A DNA stretch of 64,000 nucleotides, from NCBI GenBank assembly GCA_046328115.1, contig JAXLXE010000001.1, forward strand, positions 1,116,001 through 1,180,000, read 5' to 3'. Below are positions 8,260 through 16,175 of this stretch, piece by piece (position 1 is the stretch's first letter; the number at the start of each line of letters is the position of its first letter). Origin of the DNA: JAXLXE01 sp046328115. Lineage in GTDB: Bacteria > Chloroflexota > UBA6077 > JACCZL01. Made by a program: the position numbers and the translations under genes. The notes beneath the pieces are model-generated. The model saw only the letters and a list, made by a program, of their open reading frames with translations, did no database searches and was not told where the DNA came from.

Positions 8260-9465
8260 TCATCCAGAGAGACGGTCGAGCGCCGCCTGAATGGAGCCAG
8301 AGGCACTCATGAGCCGGCCCTGGAGCTTCAGGACCTCCGCCAGCGTGCCAGCCTGCTGGGAGAACTGGAGCAACAGCTCGATGTCACGCGGCTGCTCCGC
8401 CAGCTTATCCAGCAGGGCGAGCACCGGCTCCAACCGTTTCTGCAGGCCAGAAGAGTCAACCTCTCCGAGCAGCGCGCGCAGCTCGCGCAGCGGAGCCGCG
8501 CTCTCACCGCGCGCCGCCTCATTCAGACTATCCACGTCCTTGCTCGCCGTGGAGAACTCCGTCTCCAGCCGCTCGAGTCGGTCGCTAAACGATGAGAGCC
8601 CAGCCACGAAAGGTCCCAGCTCCGCCCGCAGGCCAGCCACGTCCTGCCGCAACGCATCAAGCGGCGAGGCCGCGGGGGCGGGTGCGGCCGCGGGTGCCCT
8701 GGGCGCCCGCGCCGCTGGCTGGCGCGCCGGAGCGGGAGGCGGCGGCGCGGGAGGCGGCGGGGCTGGCGGCGGCGGAGCTGGCAAGTCGGCCATCGTTGCC
8801 TCGGCAGGCGCCGCGGCGGCGGGCTCGTCAACCAGGAGGTGTTCGCCGAGCGACGTACTCAACGGGTCGGCACCCGGAATGGACTGCATGGGGAGGGGTG
8901 AATCCCCAAGCCTCGGAGCCACGCCGAAGGTGGTGACCCCTTCTGGAGCCGCGGGCGGAACGGCCGCGGCGGACGGAGTGCTGCTCACCTCAAACACCAG
9001 GACGGCATCTCCGATTCTGATCACGTCACCGGCGGACAGCGCGACTTTGCCCTCGAGTGCCTGGTCGTTCACGACGGTCCCGTTGGCGCTGCTCTGGTCC
9101 TCTATGGCGAAGCCAGAAGCGTCCCATGTCAGGACGGCATGGCGACGCGAAACGTTGTCATCCAGGATGACTACATCACACTCTAGGCGACGACCGATCA
9201 CCATCTCCGGCTTGGAGATCTCAATGACCGGCTTGTCAATTGACCCCTGCTCCACTCGAAGCCTGGCGTGCGGAACGGACTCGGCATAGCCGCCGTTGCC
9301 AGCGGACGGACCGTCCGGCGGCAGCATGGCGATGGTGGAAGGAGACTCGGCGGATGCAGCAGCGGCCGCGGCAGGTGCCGCGGGAGCGGCCGTCAACCGC
9401 TCGCCGCACTGCAAGCAGAACATGAAATCGTCGGGATTCCTCGTGCTGCACTTGGGGCACGTCAT
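8260..9465 (-). CDS. Zinc-ribbon/FHA protein with proline-rich linker and coiled coil
   Basis: I placed the start at ATG 9465 because GGGAGGAG precedes it at ideal spacing and the protein then opens with the zinc ribbon (CPKCSTRN...FCLQCGERL, Cys 3/6 and 17/20). A longer frame to 9540 lacks such support. The 401-residue product has an Ala/Pro linker and an FHA domain at about 68-160 with GRR (91-93), SRRH (106-109) and SSANGT (125-130), all compatible with phosphothreonine binding. A long Ala/Pro-rich stretch with repeated PPPPAP follows, then a helical coiled-coil tail of ~130 residues. It looks like a phospho-dependent scaffold that could oligomerise. It shares the ribbon+FHA theme with the genes at 3768-4869. 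Partner unknown. Confidence 0.85.
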   Translation of the reverse strand: MTCPKCSTRNPDDFMFCLQCGERLTAAPAAPAAAAAASAESPSTIAMLPPDGPSAGNGGYAESVPHARLRVEQGSIDKPVIEISKPEMVIGRRLECDVVILDDNVSRRHAVLTWDASGFAIEDQSSANGTVVNDQALEGKVALSAGDVIRIGDAVLVFEVSSTPSAAAVPPAAPEGVTTFGVAPRLGDSPLPMQSIPGADPLSTSLGEHLLVDEPAAAAPAEATMADLPAPPPPAPPPPAPPPPAPARQPAARAPRAPAAAPAPAASPLDALRQDVAGLRAELGPFVAGLSSFSDRLERLETEFSTASKDVDSLNEAARGESAAPLRELRALLGEVDSSGLQKRLEPVLALLDKLAEQPRDIELLLQFSQQAGTLAEVLKLQGRLMSASGSIQAALDRLSG

Positions 9466-9584
9466 TGCCCGCTCCTCCCGCCTGAGGGAACTTGCTTCAC
9501 TCGATCGCCTCGCCATCTCAGGGCACCGCGTCCGTGTCACGCGCCCGTGATACCTGCTTCTCCTGGCGCCCGCTGCCCGAGATC

Positions 9585-9590
9585 ATTGTA
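9585..9590 (-). promoter_or_regulatory. Putative -10 box for the FHA gene
   Basis: TACAAT reads on the minus strand 120 bp before the FHA start, inside the divergent gap. No convincing -35 box is visible. Confidence 0.35.
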
Positions 9591-9631
9591 ATCCGCCCCT
9601 GGCGCCGCGCATCTCGGCCTGCGCGCCCGAC

Positions 9632-9640
9632 TGTTACACT
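9632..9640 (+). promoter_or_regulatory. Putative extended -10 promoter, near-leaderless
   Basis: TGT followed by TACACT ends 9 bases before ATG 9650. Transcription would begin about 7 bases after the box, leaving almost no 5' leader and no ribosome-binding site, so the downstream gene may be translated from a leaderless mRNA. Confidence 0.45.
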
Positions 9641-9649
9641 GCCTCAAGC

Positions 9650-10684
9650 ATGATCTCACGCGGCGTGAAAGCGTTCAGCATCGCACGGACGATTCGGGAC
9701 GCGATCCGGGCCATCAACCCGCGCGACATCCAGACGCAAGTACAACGTCCCATCGCCATTCTGGTCACGGGACGGGGCGGCAGTGGCCGCGCCACGCTGG
9801 TGCGAGCTCTGTTCGGCGGCCCTCATCGGTTCGTCACGATCGCAGACGCGGGCCCGCGCTATCACGGCGAGGTCCCCACGCTGGCGTTTCTGACCGTAGA
9901 CGCGCGTGAGCCATCCTGGGACGTGGAGCGCACGGCCGCGGGACAGCTTGCCGGACTGGGCCACCCCCTGGTCGTCGCCGCTACGCACGGTGACCTGCTG
10001 CCCAACCCTTCCCAGGTGTGGCCAGCGCTCCGCGCCCACTTCCCCCATCAGCCTACGGAGCAGATGGCGGCGATCGATCCACGACGCGTCCTGGATACCC
10101 GGATGGCCCTGGTGCCGCCCGCGCTGGCGGCCATCCCAGACCAACGCCTGGCCCTTGGGAGGCACTTCCCTACCCTGCGAGCCGGCGTGGCGGAGACGCT
10201 TATTCGCGAGGCGGCCTGGACAAACGCCCAGCTCGCGATGGCCAGCACCCTTCCCTCGCTGATCCCCGTGGTCGGAGGATTCATCGGCGGCGGGGCGGAT
10301 CTCCTGATGCTGACGCAAACGCAAGCCGCGCTGGTTCTGCGGATCGCGGCAATGCACGAGCGTGAGATCTCGCGCCCGCTTGACGTGATGTTGGAGCTGG
10401 CGCCGGTGGTCGGCGGTGGGTTTGCCTGGCGCACCATGGCCCGGCTGGCCGCCGGTGCTCTGCCACTCGCGGCCGGCGTGGTTCCCAAGATCCTGATCGC
10501 GTACGTGGGCACCTACGTCACCGGCGAGGCCGCCCGCTACTACTACCAACACGGTAGGCCCGCTCCCGGCGACGTTCTGGCGGCCATCAAGCAGCGCGCC
10601 GTCGCGAGCTACCAGCGCGCCTTTCGCTCAACGGACGCGGGCACACCCCAGCCGCTGCCGGCCCCCACCGATACTCTGGCGTGA
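9650..10684 (+). CDS. Membrane-associated protein with degenerate P-loop GTPase-like domain
   Basis: A 344-residue protein of unknown function. The first ~190 residues look like a Ras-type P-loop domain: IAILVTGRGGSGRATLVRAL at residues 35-54 sits in the Walker A position, but Lys and Ser/Thr are replaced by Arg and Ala, so nucleotide hydrolysis is doubtful. A later stretch (PLVVAATHGDL) resembles the G4 region. The C-terminal half has Gly-rich hydrophobic helices (SLIPVVGGFIGGGADLLMLTQTQ and further segments) reminiscent of the DUF697 domain often fused to Era-like GTPases; this is an inference from pattern only. No ribosome-binding site precedes ATG 9650 and a -10-like box is almost adjacent. 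A zinc-ribbon gene follows on the same strand after 51 bp. Confidence 0.75.
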   Translation: MISRGVKAFSIARTIRDAIRAINPRDIQTQVQRPIAILVTGRGGSGRATLVRALFGGPHRFVTIADAGPRYHGEVPTLAFLTVDAREPSWDVERTAAGQLAGLGHPLVVAATHGDLLPNPSQVWPALRAHFPHQPTEQMAAIDPRRVLDTRMALVPPALAAIPDQRLALGRHFPTLRAGVAETLIREAAWTNAQLAMASTLPSLIPVVGGFIGGGADLLMLTQTQAALVLRIAAMHEREISRPLDVMLELAPVVGGGFAWRTMARLAAGALPLAAGVVPKILIAYVGTYVTGEAARYYYQHGRPAPGDVLAAIKQRAVASYQRAFRSTDAGTPQPLPAPTDTLA

Positions 10685-10735
10685 ACGCCTGCAGCGACCA
10701 TATAACTGCCCGGCAGCTTCGAGGAGGAGGGTGTC

Positions 10736-11278
10736 GTGGCCCGCAAACCCATAGAGCTCACGTGCGGCGCGTGCCGCGAGTCATTCACCTCTACTGACTA
10801 CGGACAGCCCATCAATTGCCCCAAATGCAAAGAGGGGATGGACCGTATTGCCCAGCTAGACCAGCTATTGGACCAGTGGTTTTATCCACGACGCTGGCGG
10901 GCTGACCTGCATGAGCCCAACCCGTACTACCTGCTAGAGAAGCTCTGGACCGCCAACGGGCAGGGCGAAACGCTCTACAACGGCATCGCGCCGGCGCACG
11001 CCAACTACGACGTGTTTCGAAACCTGGTCACCAGGTTGGTAGCGGATGGGGTTAACGCCGGCTGGATCGATCTGGAGTTCCCGGATGATCCACTGGAGGA
11101 GAACCCCATCTACCAGCTCAAGTTCACTGACCCGGACCGGTTCGCGCAGGGCGTGGAGTCGCTGTTCCCGGAGGTGGACTGGGATGAGCAGATCGAGGTT
11201 CCCAACCCCGATCCGGCACATCCATTGAGCCTGCTCACGGCCCTGCCCACAGACGCGGAGGACGCACCTTCCCGCTAG
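10736..11278 (+). CDS. Zinc-ribbon protein of unknown function
   Basis: GTG 10736 is preceded by GAGGAGGAGGG, a very strong ribosome-binding site, giving 180 residues. The N-terminus is a zinc ribbon (CGAC at 10-13, CPKC at 28-31). The rest is rich in acidic and aromatic residues (WFYPRRWRADLHEPNPYYLL, WIDLEFPDDPLEENPIYQL), soluble and predicted mixed alpha/beta; I do not recognise the family. There is no signal peptide or membrane helix. It is the fourth protein with a paired-CxxC ribbon in the first 11 kb. It follows the degenerate P-loop gene and is convergent with the dehydrogenase gene, whose stop is only 6 bp away. Confidence 0.72.
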   Translation: MARKPIELTCGACRESFTSTDYGQPINCPKCKEGMDRIAQLDQLLDQWFYPRRWRADLHEPNPYYLLEKLWTANGQGETLYNGIAPAHANYDVFRNLVTRLVADGVNAGWIDLEFPDDPLEENPIYQLKFTDPDRFAQGVESLFPEVDWDEQIEVPNPDPAHPLSLLTALPTDAEDAPSR

Positions 11279-11284
11279 CCGCCC

Positions 11285-12361
11285 TCAGCGTCCCGCGCGC
11301 AGCCTGGCAATGATCTCCGCCCCCACCTGCTCGGTGGTGGCGGTTCCGCCCAGGTCCGGCGTCAGCACCCTGCCTTGGCGAGTCACGGCCTCGATCGCCC
11401 CCATGATGGCGCGCGCGGCGTCCGCCTGGCCCAGATAGTCGAGCATCATCGCGCCCGCCCACACGGCAGCGATGGGGTTGGCGATCCCCTTGCCGTGGAT
11501 GTCCGGCGCCGAGCCGTGGACCGGCTCAAAGAAGCCCGGCACCGTTCCCCCTGGGTGCATGTTGGCGCTCGGCGGAATGCCAAGGCTGCCCTGGAGCGCT
11601 CCACCCAGGTCGGTCAGAATGTCGGCGAACAGGTTGGAGGCCACGAGGACCTCGATTGACTGCGGGTGCGTGACCATGCGCGCGGCCATCGCATCCACGT
11701 GCACCTGCTCGTGGGCGATCTCCGGGTACTCGGCCGATATTGCGTTGAAGACCTCGTCCCAGAACACCATGTTGTGCTGCATGGCGTTGGACTTGGTGAC
11801 GCTGGTCACCTTCTTCCGACCCTCGCGCCGAGCCAGCTCAAAAGCGTAGCGCATGATCCGTTCAACGGCGAAGCGGGAGAACACGATGGTCTGGATGGCT
11901 ACCTCGTGGGCGGAGCCGTTGTGGACCCGACCGCCGACGCCGGAATACTCACCTTCCGTGTTCTCGCGGACGCAGAGGAAGTCGATGTCCTTCTCGCCCT
12001 TTCCCGCCAGGATGCCCTTTGTCCCGGGGAGCAGCCGGCACGGCCGCAGATTCACGTACAAGTCGAAGTACTTGCGGATTGGCAGGAGCAGCCCCCAGAG
12101 CGAGACGTGGTCTGGAACTTGCTGCGGAAACCCCACGGCTCCCAGGTAGATCGCGTCAAAGCCTGACAGGATCTTCAGCCCGTCGGAGGGCATCATGCTC
12201 CCGTGCTCCAGGTAGTACTGGCAGCTCCACGGGAATTGCTGGAACTTCAGGCTGAAGCTGCCAAACTCCTCCTGCGCCGCGGTCAACACCGCCCGTCCCA
12301 CACTGATCACGTCGTGGCCGATGCCGTCGCCGGGGATCTCGGCGATCTCATAAGCGCGCAT
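11285..12361 (-). CDS. Isopropylmalate/isocitrate-type dehydrogenase, tartrate or D-malate dehydrogenase subfamily
   Basis: This 358-residue NAD(P)-dependent decarboxylating dehydrogenase of the beta-decarboxylating hydroxyacid family has IPGDGIGHDV at the N-terminus, NLRPCRLLPG and FLCVRENTEGEYSG in the substrate region, KSNAMQHNMVFWDEVF, NLFADILTDLGGAL with metal-binding aspartates, and FEPVHGSAPDIHGKGIANP near the C-terminus. The VSLWGLLLPIRKYFDLYVNL stretch is typical of tartrate dehydrogenase/D-malate dehydrogenase (DmlA/TtuC) rather than LeuB, since LeuB has a different substrate-specificity loop. It would oxidise D-malate or tartrate to pyruvate or glycerate products. No leu operon genes are nearby, which also argues against LeuB. 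A small membrane-protein frame lies just upstream on the same strand. Confidence 0.85.
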   Translation of the reverse strand: MRAYEIAEIPGDGIGHDVISVGRAVLTAAQEEFGSFSLKFQQFPWSCQYYLEHGSMMPSDGLKILSGFDAIYLGAVGFPQQVPDHVSLWGLLLPIRKYFDLYVNLRPCRLLPGTKGILAGKGEKDIDFLCVRENTEGEYSGVGGRVHNGSAHEVAIQTIVFSRFAVERIMRYAFELARREGRKKVTSVTKSNAMQHNMVFWDEVFNAISAEYPEIAHEQVHVDAMAARMVTHPQSIEVLVASNLFADILTDLGGALQGSLGIPPSANMHPGGTVPGFFEPVHGSAPDIHGKGIANPIAAVWAGAMMLDYLGQADAARAIMGAIEAVTRQGRVLTPDLGGTATTEQVGAEIIARLRAGR

Positions 12362-12384
12362 GGATCTCTCTCCGAACTAGCCAG

Positions 12385-12576
12385 TTACCGGGCGGACCGG
12401 GCGCTACGGGCGATGCCACGCCAGAGTGCCACCGCCACTGCCGCCAGCACCAGGCCAATGACCAGCAGCCCCGCGGGCGCCAGCGGTGCCAGCCCCAGCG
12501 GCAGCGGCCGACCCACGATCTGGACCACCAACAAGGCAATACCAGCGTTTACGCCCGCGATTGCCAGGGCCGTCAC
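12385..12576 (-). CDS. Possible small two-TM membrane protein
   Basis: A frame of about 63 residues (from GTG 12576) contains two clear hydrophobic helices (IAGVNAGIALLVVQIV and LLVIGLVLAAVAVALW) and ends with a basic tail (RGIARSARSAR). The frame stays open further upstream, but that part has a different composition and no ribosome-binding site fits well, so the start is uncertain. It lies 23 bp upstream of the dehydrogenase on the same strand. The hydrophobic pattern is the only evidence for coding; no family recognised. Confidence 0.4.
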   Translation of the reverse strand: MTALAIAGVNAGIALLVVQIVGRPLPLGLAPLAPAGLLVIGLVLAAVAVALWRGIARSARSAR

Positions 12577-12647
12577 CAGGACCGGACCAACCGGGAAATT
12601 CGTGGTGCAGCCTCCGTCCGGGCGGCAAAATCGCCGAAACGGGCGGA

Positions 12648-12656
12648 TGATACAAT
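12648..12656 (+). promoter_or_regulatory. Putative extended -10 promoter for the SpeE-like gene
   Basis: TGA plus TACAAT lies 57 bases before ATG 12714. A GC-rich self-complementary stretch (cgccccgcggggcg, 12659-12672) follows directly and would lie at the start of the leader. No -35 is evident. Confidence 0.4.
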
Positions 12657-12713
12657 AGCGCGCCCCGCGGGGCGGCTGATGCCGAGCCGAGTCTGGGCCC
12701 GAGTGAGCGAGGG

Positions 12714-14384
12714 ATGCAGGCCAACCCAGAACAGAGTCCCGCCGGCAGCGCCGAGCCGCTAGCGTTCCCAGCACCAGCCAGGGAGGCGGGTCTGGCGGGC
12801 GGCGTGCTCACCTCCTACGCGATCGTCTTTCTGGCCAGCGGGTGCACTCTGGTGCTCGAGATCATCGCGGGCCGCATCCTGGCACCGTTCATCGGCGTCT
12901 CCCTGTACACCTGGACCAGCATCATCGGCGTCTGCCTGGCCGGCATCTCCGTGGGCAACTTCCTCGGCGGCGCAATCGCCGACAGGCTAGGTTCCCGGCG
13001 TACGCTGGGGATCATCCTGCTCGCCGGCGGGTTATCCAGCCTGATCATCCTCCCGCTGGTGAGTCCAGAGGTGGACGTTACCCGGGTGTTCCCTCGTGAG
13101 CGGGCGCTGGAGATGACGTTTCTGAGCCGCGAGTTCTGGCTCGTAGCCCGGATCGTGGTGATCACGTCCGTGCTATTCCTCCCCCCTACGCTCATCCTGG
13201 GGATGGTCTCGCCGGTGGTCGTCAAGCTCACGTTGACCGATCTCAACCGAGCCGGTGGGGTGGTGGGCAAGATCTACGCCTTCTCCACGCTAGGCAGCAT
13301 CGTGGGCACATTCCTGGCGGGATTCGTCTTGATCTCCAACTTCGGCGTGCGCTCTATCGTGCTGGGCGTGGGTGCGCTGCTTCTCGTGATGGCGGTGATG
13401 TTCGGGGACTTCTTCCGACGCAAGGCCAGCAATGCCGTCATCGGCGGCATCGCGGCGGCCTGCTTCGTGATCATCCTGGCCTTCATCCGCGACTACGACG
13501 CCATGCGCAGCCCCTGCTACAAGGAGACGAACTACTACTGCATCAAAGTGACCGACCACATCGTCTCCAGCGAGCGACTGGTCAAGACCCTGGTGCTGGA
13601 CCACCTGATCCACAGCTACAACTCGCTGGAGGATCCCACATACCTGGTGTACGGATACATCAAGGTGTACGCCGAGCTCTCCGAGTACATCGCCCAGACG
13701 CACCCTGACTTCAGCTCGTTCTTCCTGGGGGGCGGGGCTTACACGCTGCCACGCCAGATCGAGGCGCTGCGTCCCAACAACAACATTGAAGTGGCTGAGA
13801 TCGACCCGGGCGTCACCCTTACCAACTTCGAACGGATGGGACTGGACCCGCGCACGCGGATCATCACGCACAACATGGATGCCCGCGAAGTGGTGGAGCA
13901 GAAACAGGGCAAGCAGAAGTACGACCTGGTGATCGGGGACGCTTTCAATGACCTACAGATCCCCTACCACCTCACCACTCTGGAGTTCACCCGCAAGATC
14001 CGGGGCATGCTCAAGGACGATGGTATGTACCTCGTCCTGGTGATCGATCGCCTGCGGGGCGGGCAGTTCATCCCGGCCTTTGTCAAGACCATGCAACAAG
14101 TCTTCCCGCACGTGTACGTGACTGCGGATGGCAACCCCTGGAACAGCCCTTTTCCGAACACCTACGTGGTGGCGTCCAGCCCAACGCAGATTGACTTCGA
14201 GAAACTCAAGACGCTCAAGGGCCAGGGCACGAACGGGCAGTCGGTCACGGGGGTCATGCCCAAGGCGGATTTTGACGCGTGGCTGGCTGAATCCGAGCGG
14301 CTCGGCCGGGCCGTGATCCTGACGGATGACTTTGCCCCGGCGGACAACCTGGTAGCGCCGCTGTTCGTCGAGCGCGGCTTCTAG
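12714..14384 (+). CDS. Membrane-fused spermidine synthase-like aminopropyltransferase
   Basis: A 556-residue protein starting at ATG 12714 after GCGAGGG. The N-terminal ~270 residues hold about seven TM helices (LASGCTLVLEIIAGRILAPF is the characteristic first one), as in SpeE-like fusions. The C-terminal Rossmann methyltransferase-like domain has FFLGGGAYTLPRQ near residue 337 (glycine loop), VAEIDP (ribose-binding acidic residue) and VIGDAFNDLQIPYHLTT, which carries the catalytic-region Asp. These proteins are annotated as spermidine synthases, but the membrane part suggests a different or exported acceptor. The TLPR version of the loop departs from the usual GGGDG, so true putrescine aminopropyltransferase activity is not certain. 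No SpeD (AdoMet decarboxylase) is nearby. Confidence 0.85.
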   Translation: MQANPEQSPAGSAEPLAFPAPAREAGLAGGVLTSYAIVFLASGCTLVLEIIAGRILAPFIGVSLYTWTSIIGVCLAGISVGNFLGGAIADRLGSRRTLGIILLAGGLSSLIILPLVSPEVDVTRVFPRERALEMTFLSREFWLVARIVVITSVLFLPPTLILGMVSPVVVKLTLTDLNRAGGVVGKIYAFSTLGSIVGTFLAGFVLISNFGVRSIVLGVGALLLVMAVMFGDFFRRKASNAVIGGIAAACFVIILAFIRDYDAMRSPCYKETNYYCIKVTDHIVSSERLVKTLVLDHLIHSYNSLEDPTYLVYGYIKVYAELSEYIAQTHPDFSSFFLGGGAYTLPRQIEALRPNNNIEVAEIDPGVTLTNFERMGLDPRTRIITHNMDAREVVEQKQGKQKYDLVIGDAFNDLQIPYHLTTLEFTRKIRGMLKDDGMYLVLVIDRLRGGQFIPAFVKTMQQVFPHVYVTADGNPWNSPFPNTYVVASSPTQIDFEKLKTLKGQGTNGQSVTGVMPKADFDAWLAESERLGRAVILTDDFAPADNLVAPLFVERGF

Positions 14385-14413
14385 CGGCAATTTCCTGCGA
14401 GTTTCAGGCTCGT

Positions 14414-14422
14414 TGGTATACT
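14414..14422 (+). promoter_or_regulatory. Putative extended -10 promoter of the DUF4956/CYTH operon
   Basis: TGG plus TATACT lies 78 bases upstream of the DUF4956 start. It is the best promoter candidate for the five-gene block 14500-18444. No good -35 hexamer is visible at 17 bp. Confidence 0.45.
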
Positions 14423-14499
14423 GACGGGCACTCTTCTTCGCCCTCGGGCGCCGCGACCGCGGCAAGCGGGCGGAGCACCCTCGTTGGGCTGGCACTCAC

Positions 14500-15399
14500 G
14501 TGGCAACTAGCACCGTAGCACCACCCGAGACGCCACCGGAGGACTCCGGTCGCCGTCCGCATCCACCTGCACCGGCAGCTCCGCCGAGGCACGCGGCGGA
14601 CCGTGGAGCGCTGGTCATCGTCATCGGGCTCGCCATAGCGGCGCTCCTCGTGGTGGTGCTCGTGGCGCTGCCGGGCAGCCGCCCCCACATGGGCGAACCT
14701 ACTCCGCTTCCGGACAACGAGTTCACTCGTATTCTGGACAGCGTCCGCTCCATGCTCGCGCCCACGTCAAACTCGCTGCCGGTGGTGCTGGGTAAGCTGG
14801 TTCTGGCGGCATTGCTCGGGGGCATCATCGGGTACCGCCAGAGGCTCCACGCGGAGGAGTACATCGTTCAGGCGCACGTCATCATCGCCTTCACGGGCGC
14901 GCTGATGATGATCATCATCGGCAACGAGCTTGTCCGGGCGTTTGGCCTCCTTGGGGCGGGCAGCATCGTTCGCTACCGCACGCCGGTGCGAGACCCCAAG
15001 GCGCTCGCCTCGTTGTTCGTCACGATGGCCGTTGGACTTGCCGTTGGGACGGGCCTTTACGAGCTTGCACTGGTGGGTGGCCTGCTCATCGTGGGGCTTC
15101 AGGGCCTGATGGGAACCGTAGTGGGGCTTCTACCGCCTACTCTGTACAACCCCCAGCGAGGATACGTGCTCGCGCTCCACACGGAGGACGGCCCGGCCAC
15201 CATGGAGCGGCTCAAGCACACGTTTGCTGAGCGTGATATCCGCTACCGGTTGCTGGAGTACGACATGCGCGGCGGCAAGAAGGATCTCGTCAAGCTTTCG
15301 CTCAAAGTGGAGGCCGGGGCGGCCTACACCACGGAGGAGCTCACCCTGCTGGTGCTGCGCGACGGCGTGCGGTCCGCCAGTTGGGAGGAGGAAGGATGA
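14500..15399 (+). CDS. DUF4956-family membrane protein
   Basis: A 299-residue protein beginning with GTG 14500. It has a Pro/Ala-rich cytoplasmic N-terminus, a first TM helix at about 37-58, then a cluster of helices with LLGGIIGYRQRLHAEE, FGLLGAGSIVRYRTPVRDP and ALASLFVTMAVGLAVGTG, the last two typical of DUF4956. It ends with a ~75-residue soluble domain of beta-alpha-beta character resembling the ACT-like tail of MgtC relatives. DUF4956 proteins are often encoded beside VTC/CYTH-type polyphosphate polymerases, which fits the CYTH gene four genes downstream. The role is probably membrane anchoring or transport linked to polyphosphate (inference). The stop overlaps the next start (ATGA), indicating translational coupling. 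Confidence 0.82.
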   Translation: MATSTVAPPETPPEDSGRRPHPPAPAAPPRHAADRGALVIVIGLAIAALLVVVLVALPGSRPHMGEPTPLPDNEFTRILDSVRSMLAPTSNSLPVVLGKLVLAALLGGIIGYRQRLHAEEYIVQAHVIIAFTGALMMIIIGNELVRAFGLLGAGSIVRYRTPVRDPKALASLFVTMAVGLAVGTGLYELALVGGLLIVGLQGLMGTVVGLLPPTLYNPQRGYVLALHTEDGPATMERLKHTFAERDIRYRLLEYDMRGGKKDLVKLSLKVEAGAAYTTEELTLLVLRDGVRSASWEEEG

Positions 15400-16175
15400 C
15401 CCACAACGGCTCCGAAGCAACCGGGGGAGCGGCGGCGGCAGAGCCTCGCGTTCCACTCCAGCGATTTGACTACCCCGGCAGCCTCATCGTCGTCGAGGGC
15501 GTCGATGGATCCGGCAAGAGTACCCAGCTTCAGATACTCAAGGATTGGTTGATCGAGCAGGGCGCAGATGTCCTGTTCACTGAGTGGAACAGCTCCAGCC
15601 TGACGGCCAAGGGTGTACGCCGCGGCAAGCGACGGCTCTGGCTGGGTCACCTCAGCTTTGTGCTGCTGCACGCCACGGATTTCACACATCGCTACGAGAA
15701 CATCATCTTGCCGGCGCTTCGCGAAGGAAAACTGGTCCTCGCGGACCGCTACGTCTTCACCGCGTTCGCGCGGGACGTTGCCCGGAACGCCGATCGTGCC
15801 TCCGTACGACGTTTGTACAGCTTTGCGCTCCAGCCTGACCTCCCGCTCTACTTCCGCGTACCGCTGGACGTTGCCATGAACCGCGTGCTCACCGGGCCCG
15901 GCCGCGAGGGGCTGAAGTACTACGAGGCAGGCCTGGACCTTGGGCTGAGCCAGGACCCGGAGGACAGCTACCGGCTCTTCCAGGGCCGCGTGGTGGCGGA
16001 ATACAACCGCATGGTTGATGAATACGGCCTCACCGTAATCGACGCGAACCGACCTATCGAGCCGCAGCGCGAGGAAGTGCTGGCGCTCGCGCGGCCGATC
16101 CTGGAGCGGCACCTGGAAATGCAACGCGAGCGGGCGGCCACCCGCCGCGGCCGCCGCGAGGTGCTCAGTGGCTGA
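15396..16175 (+). CDS. Thymidylate-kinase-like P-loop kinase (intact active site)
   Basis: ATG 15396 overlaps the previous stop and follows GGAGGAGGAAGG; a slightly longer frame from 15381 is less likely. The 259-residue protein has Walker A GVDGSGKS at 35-42, the LADRY motif at 115-119 and a lid-like segment. It aligns best with dTMP kinases, but the DR[EP]-type TMP-binding motif expected after the P-loop is replaced by TEWNSSSL, and the protein is longer than a usual Tmk. It therefore probably phosphorylates something other than dTMP. The context (DUF4956, CYTH) suggests a nucleotide or polyphosphate phosphotransferase (inference). A divergent paralogue follows directly, sharing LADRYVF and the YYEAGLDLGL/LYEAGMDLGL segments. 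Confidence 0.82.
   Translation: MTHNGSEATGGAAAAEPRVPLQRFDYPGSLIVVEGVDGSGKSTQLQILKDWLIEQGADVLFTEWNSSSLTAKGVRRGKRRLWLGHLSFVLLHATDFTHRYENIILPALREGKLVLADRYVFTAFARDVARNADRASVRRLYSFALQPDLPLYFRVPLDVAMNRVLTGPGREGLKYYEAGLDLGLSQDPEDSYRLFQGRVVAEYNRMVDEYGLTVIDANRPIEPQREEVLALARPILERHLEMQRERAATRRGRREVLSG

Noticed and set aside
11285..12361. LeuB (3-isopropylmalate dehydrogenase) call
   Set aside because: No leu genes nearby and the VSLWGLLLPIRKYF region matches tartrate/D-malate dehydrogenases better.
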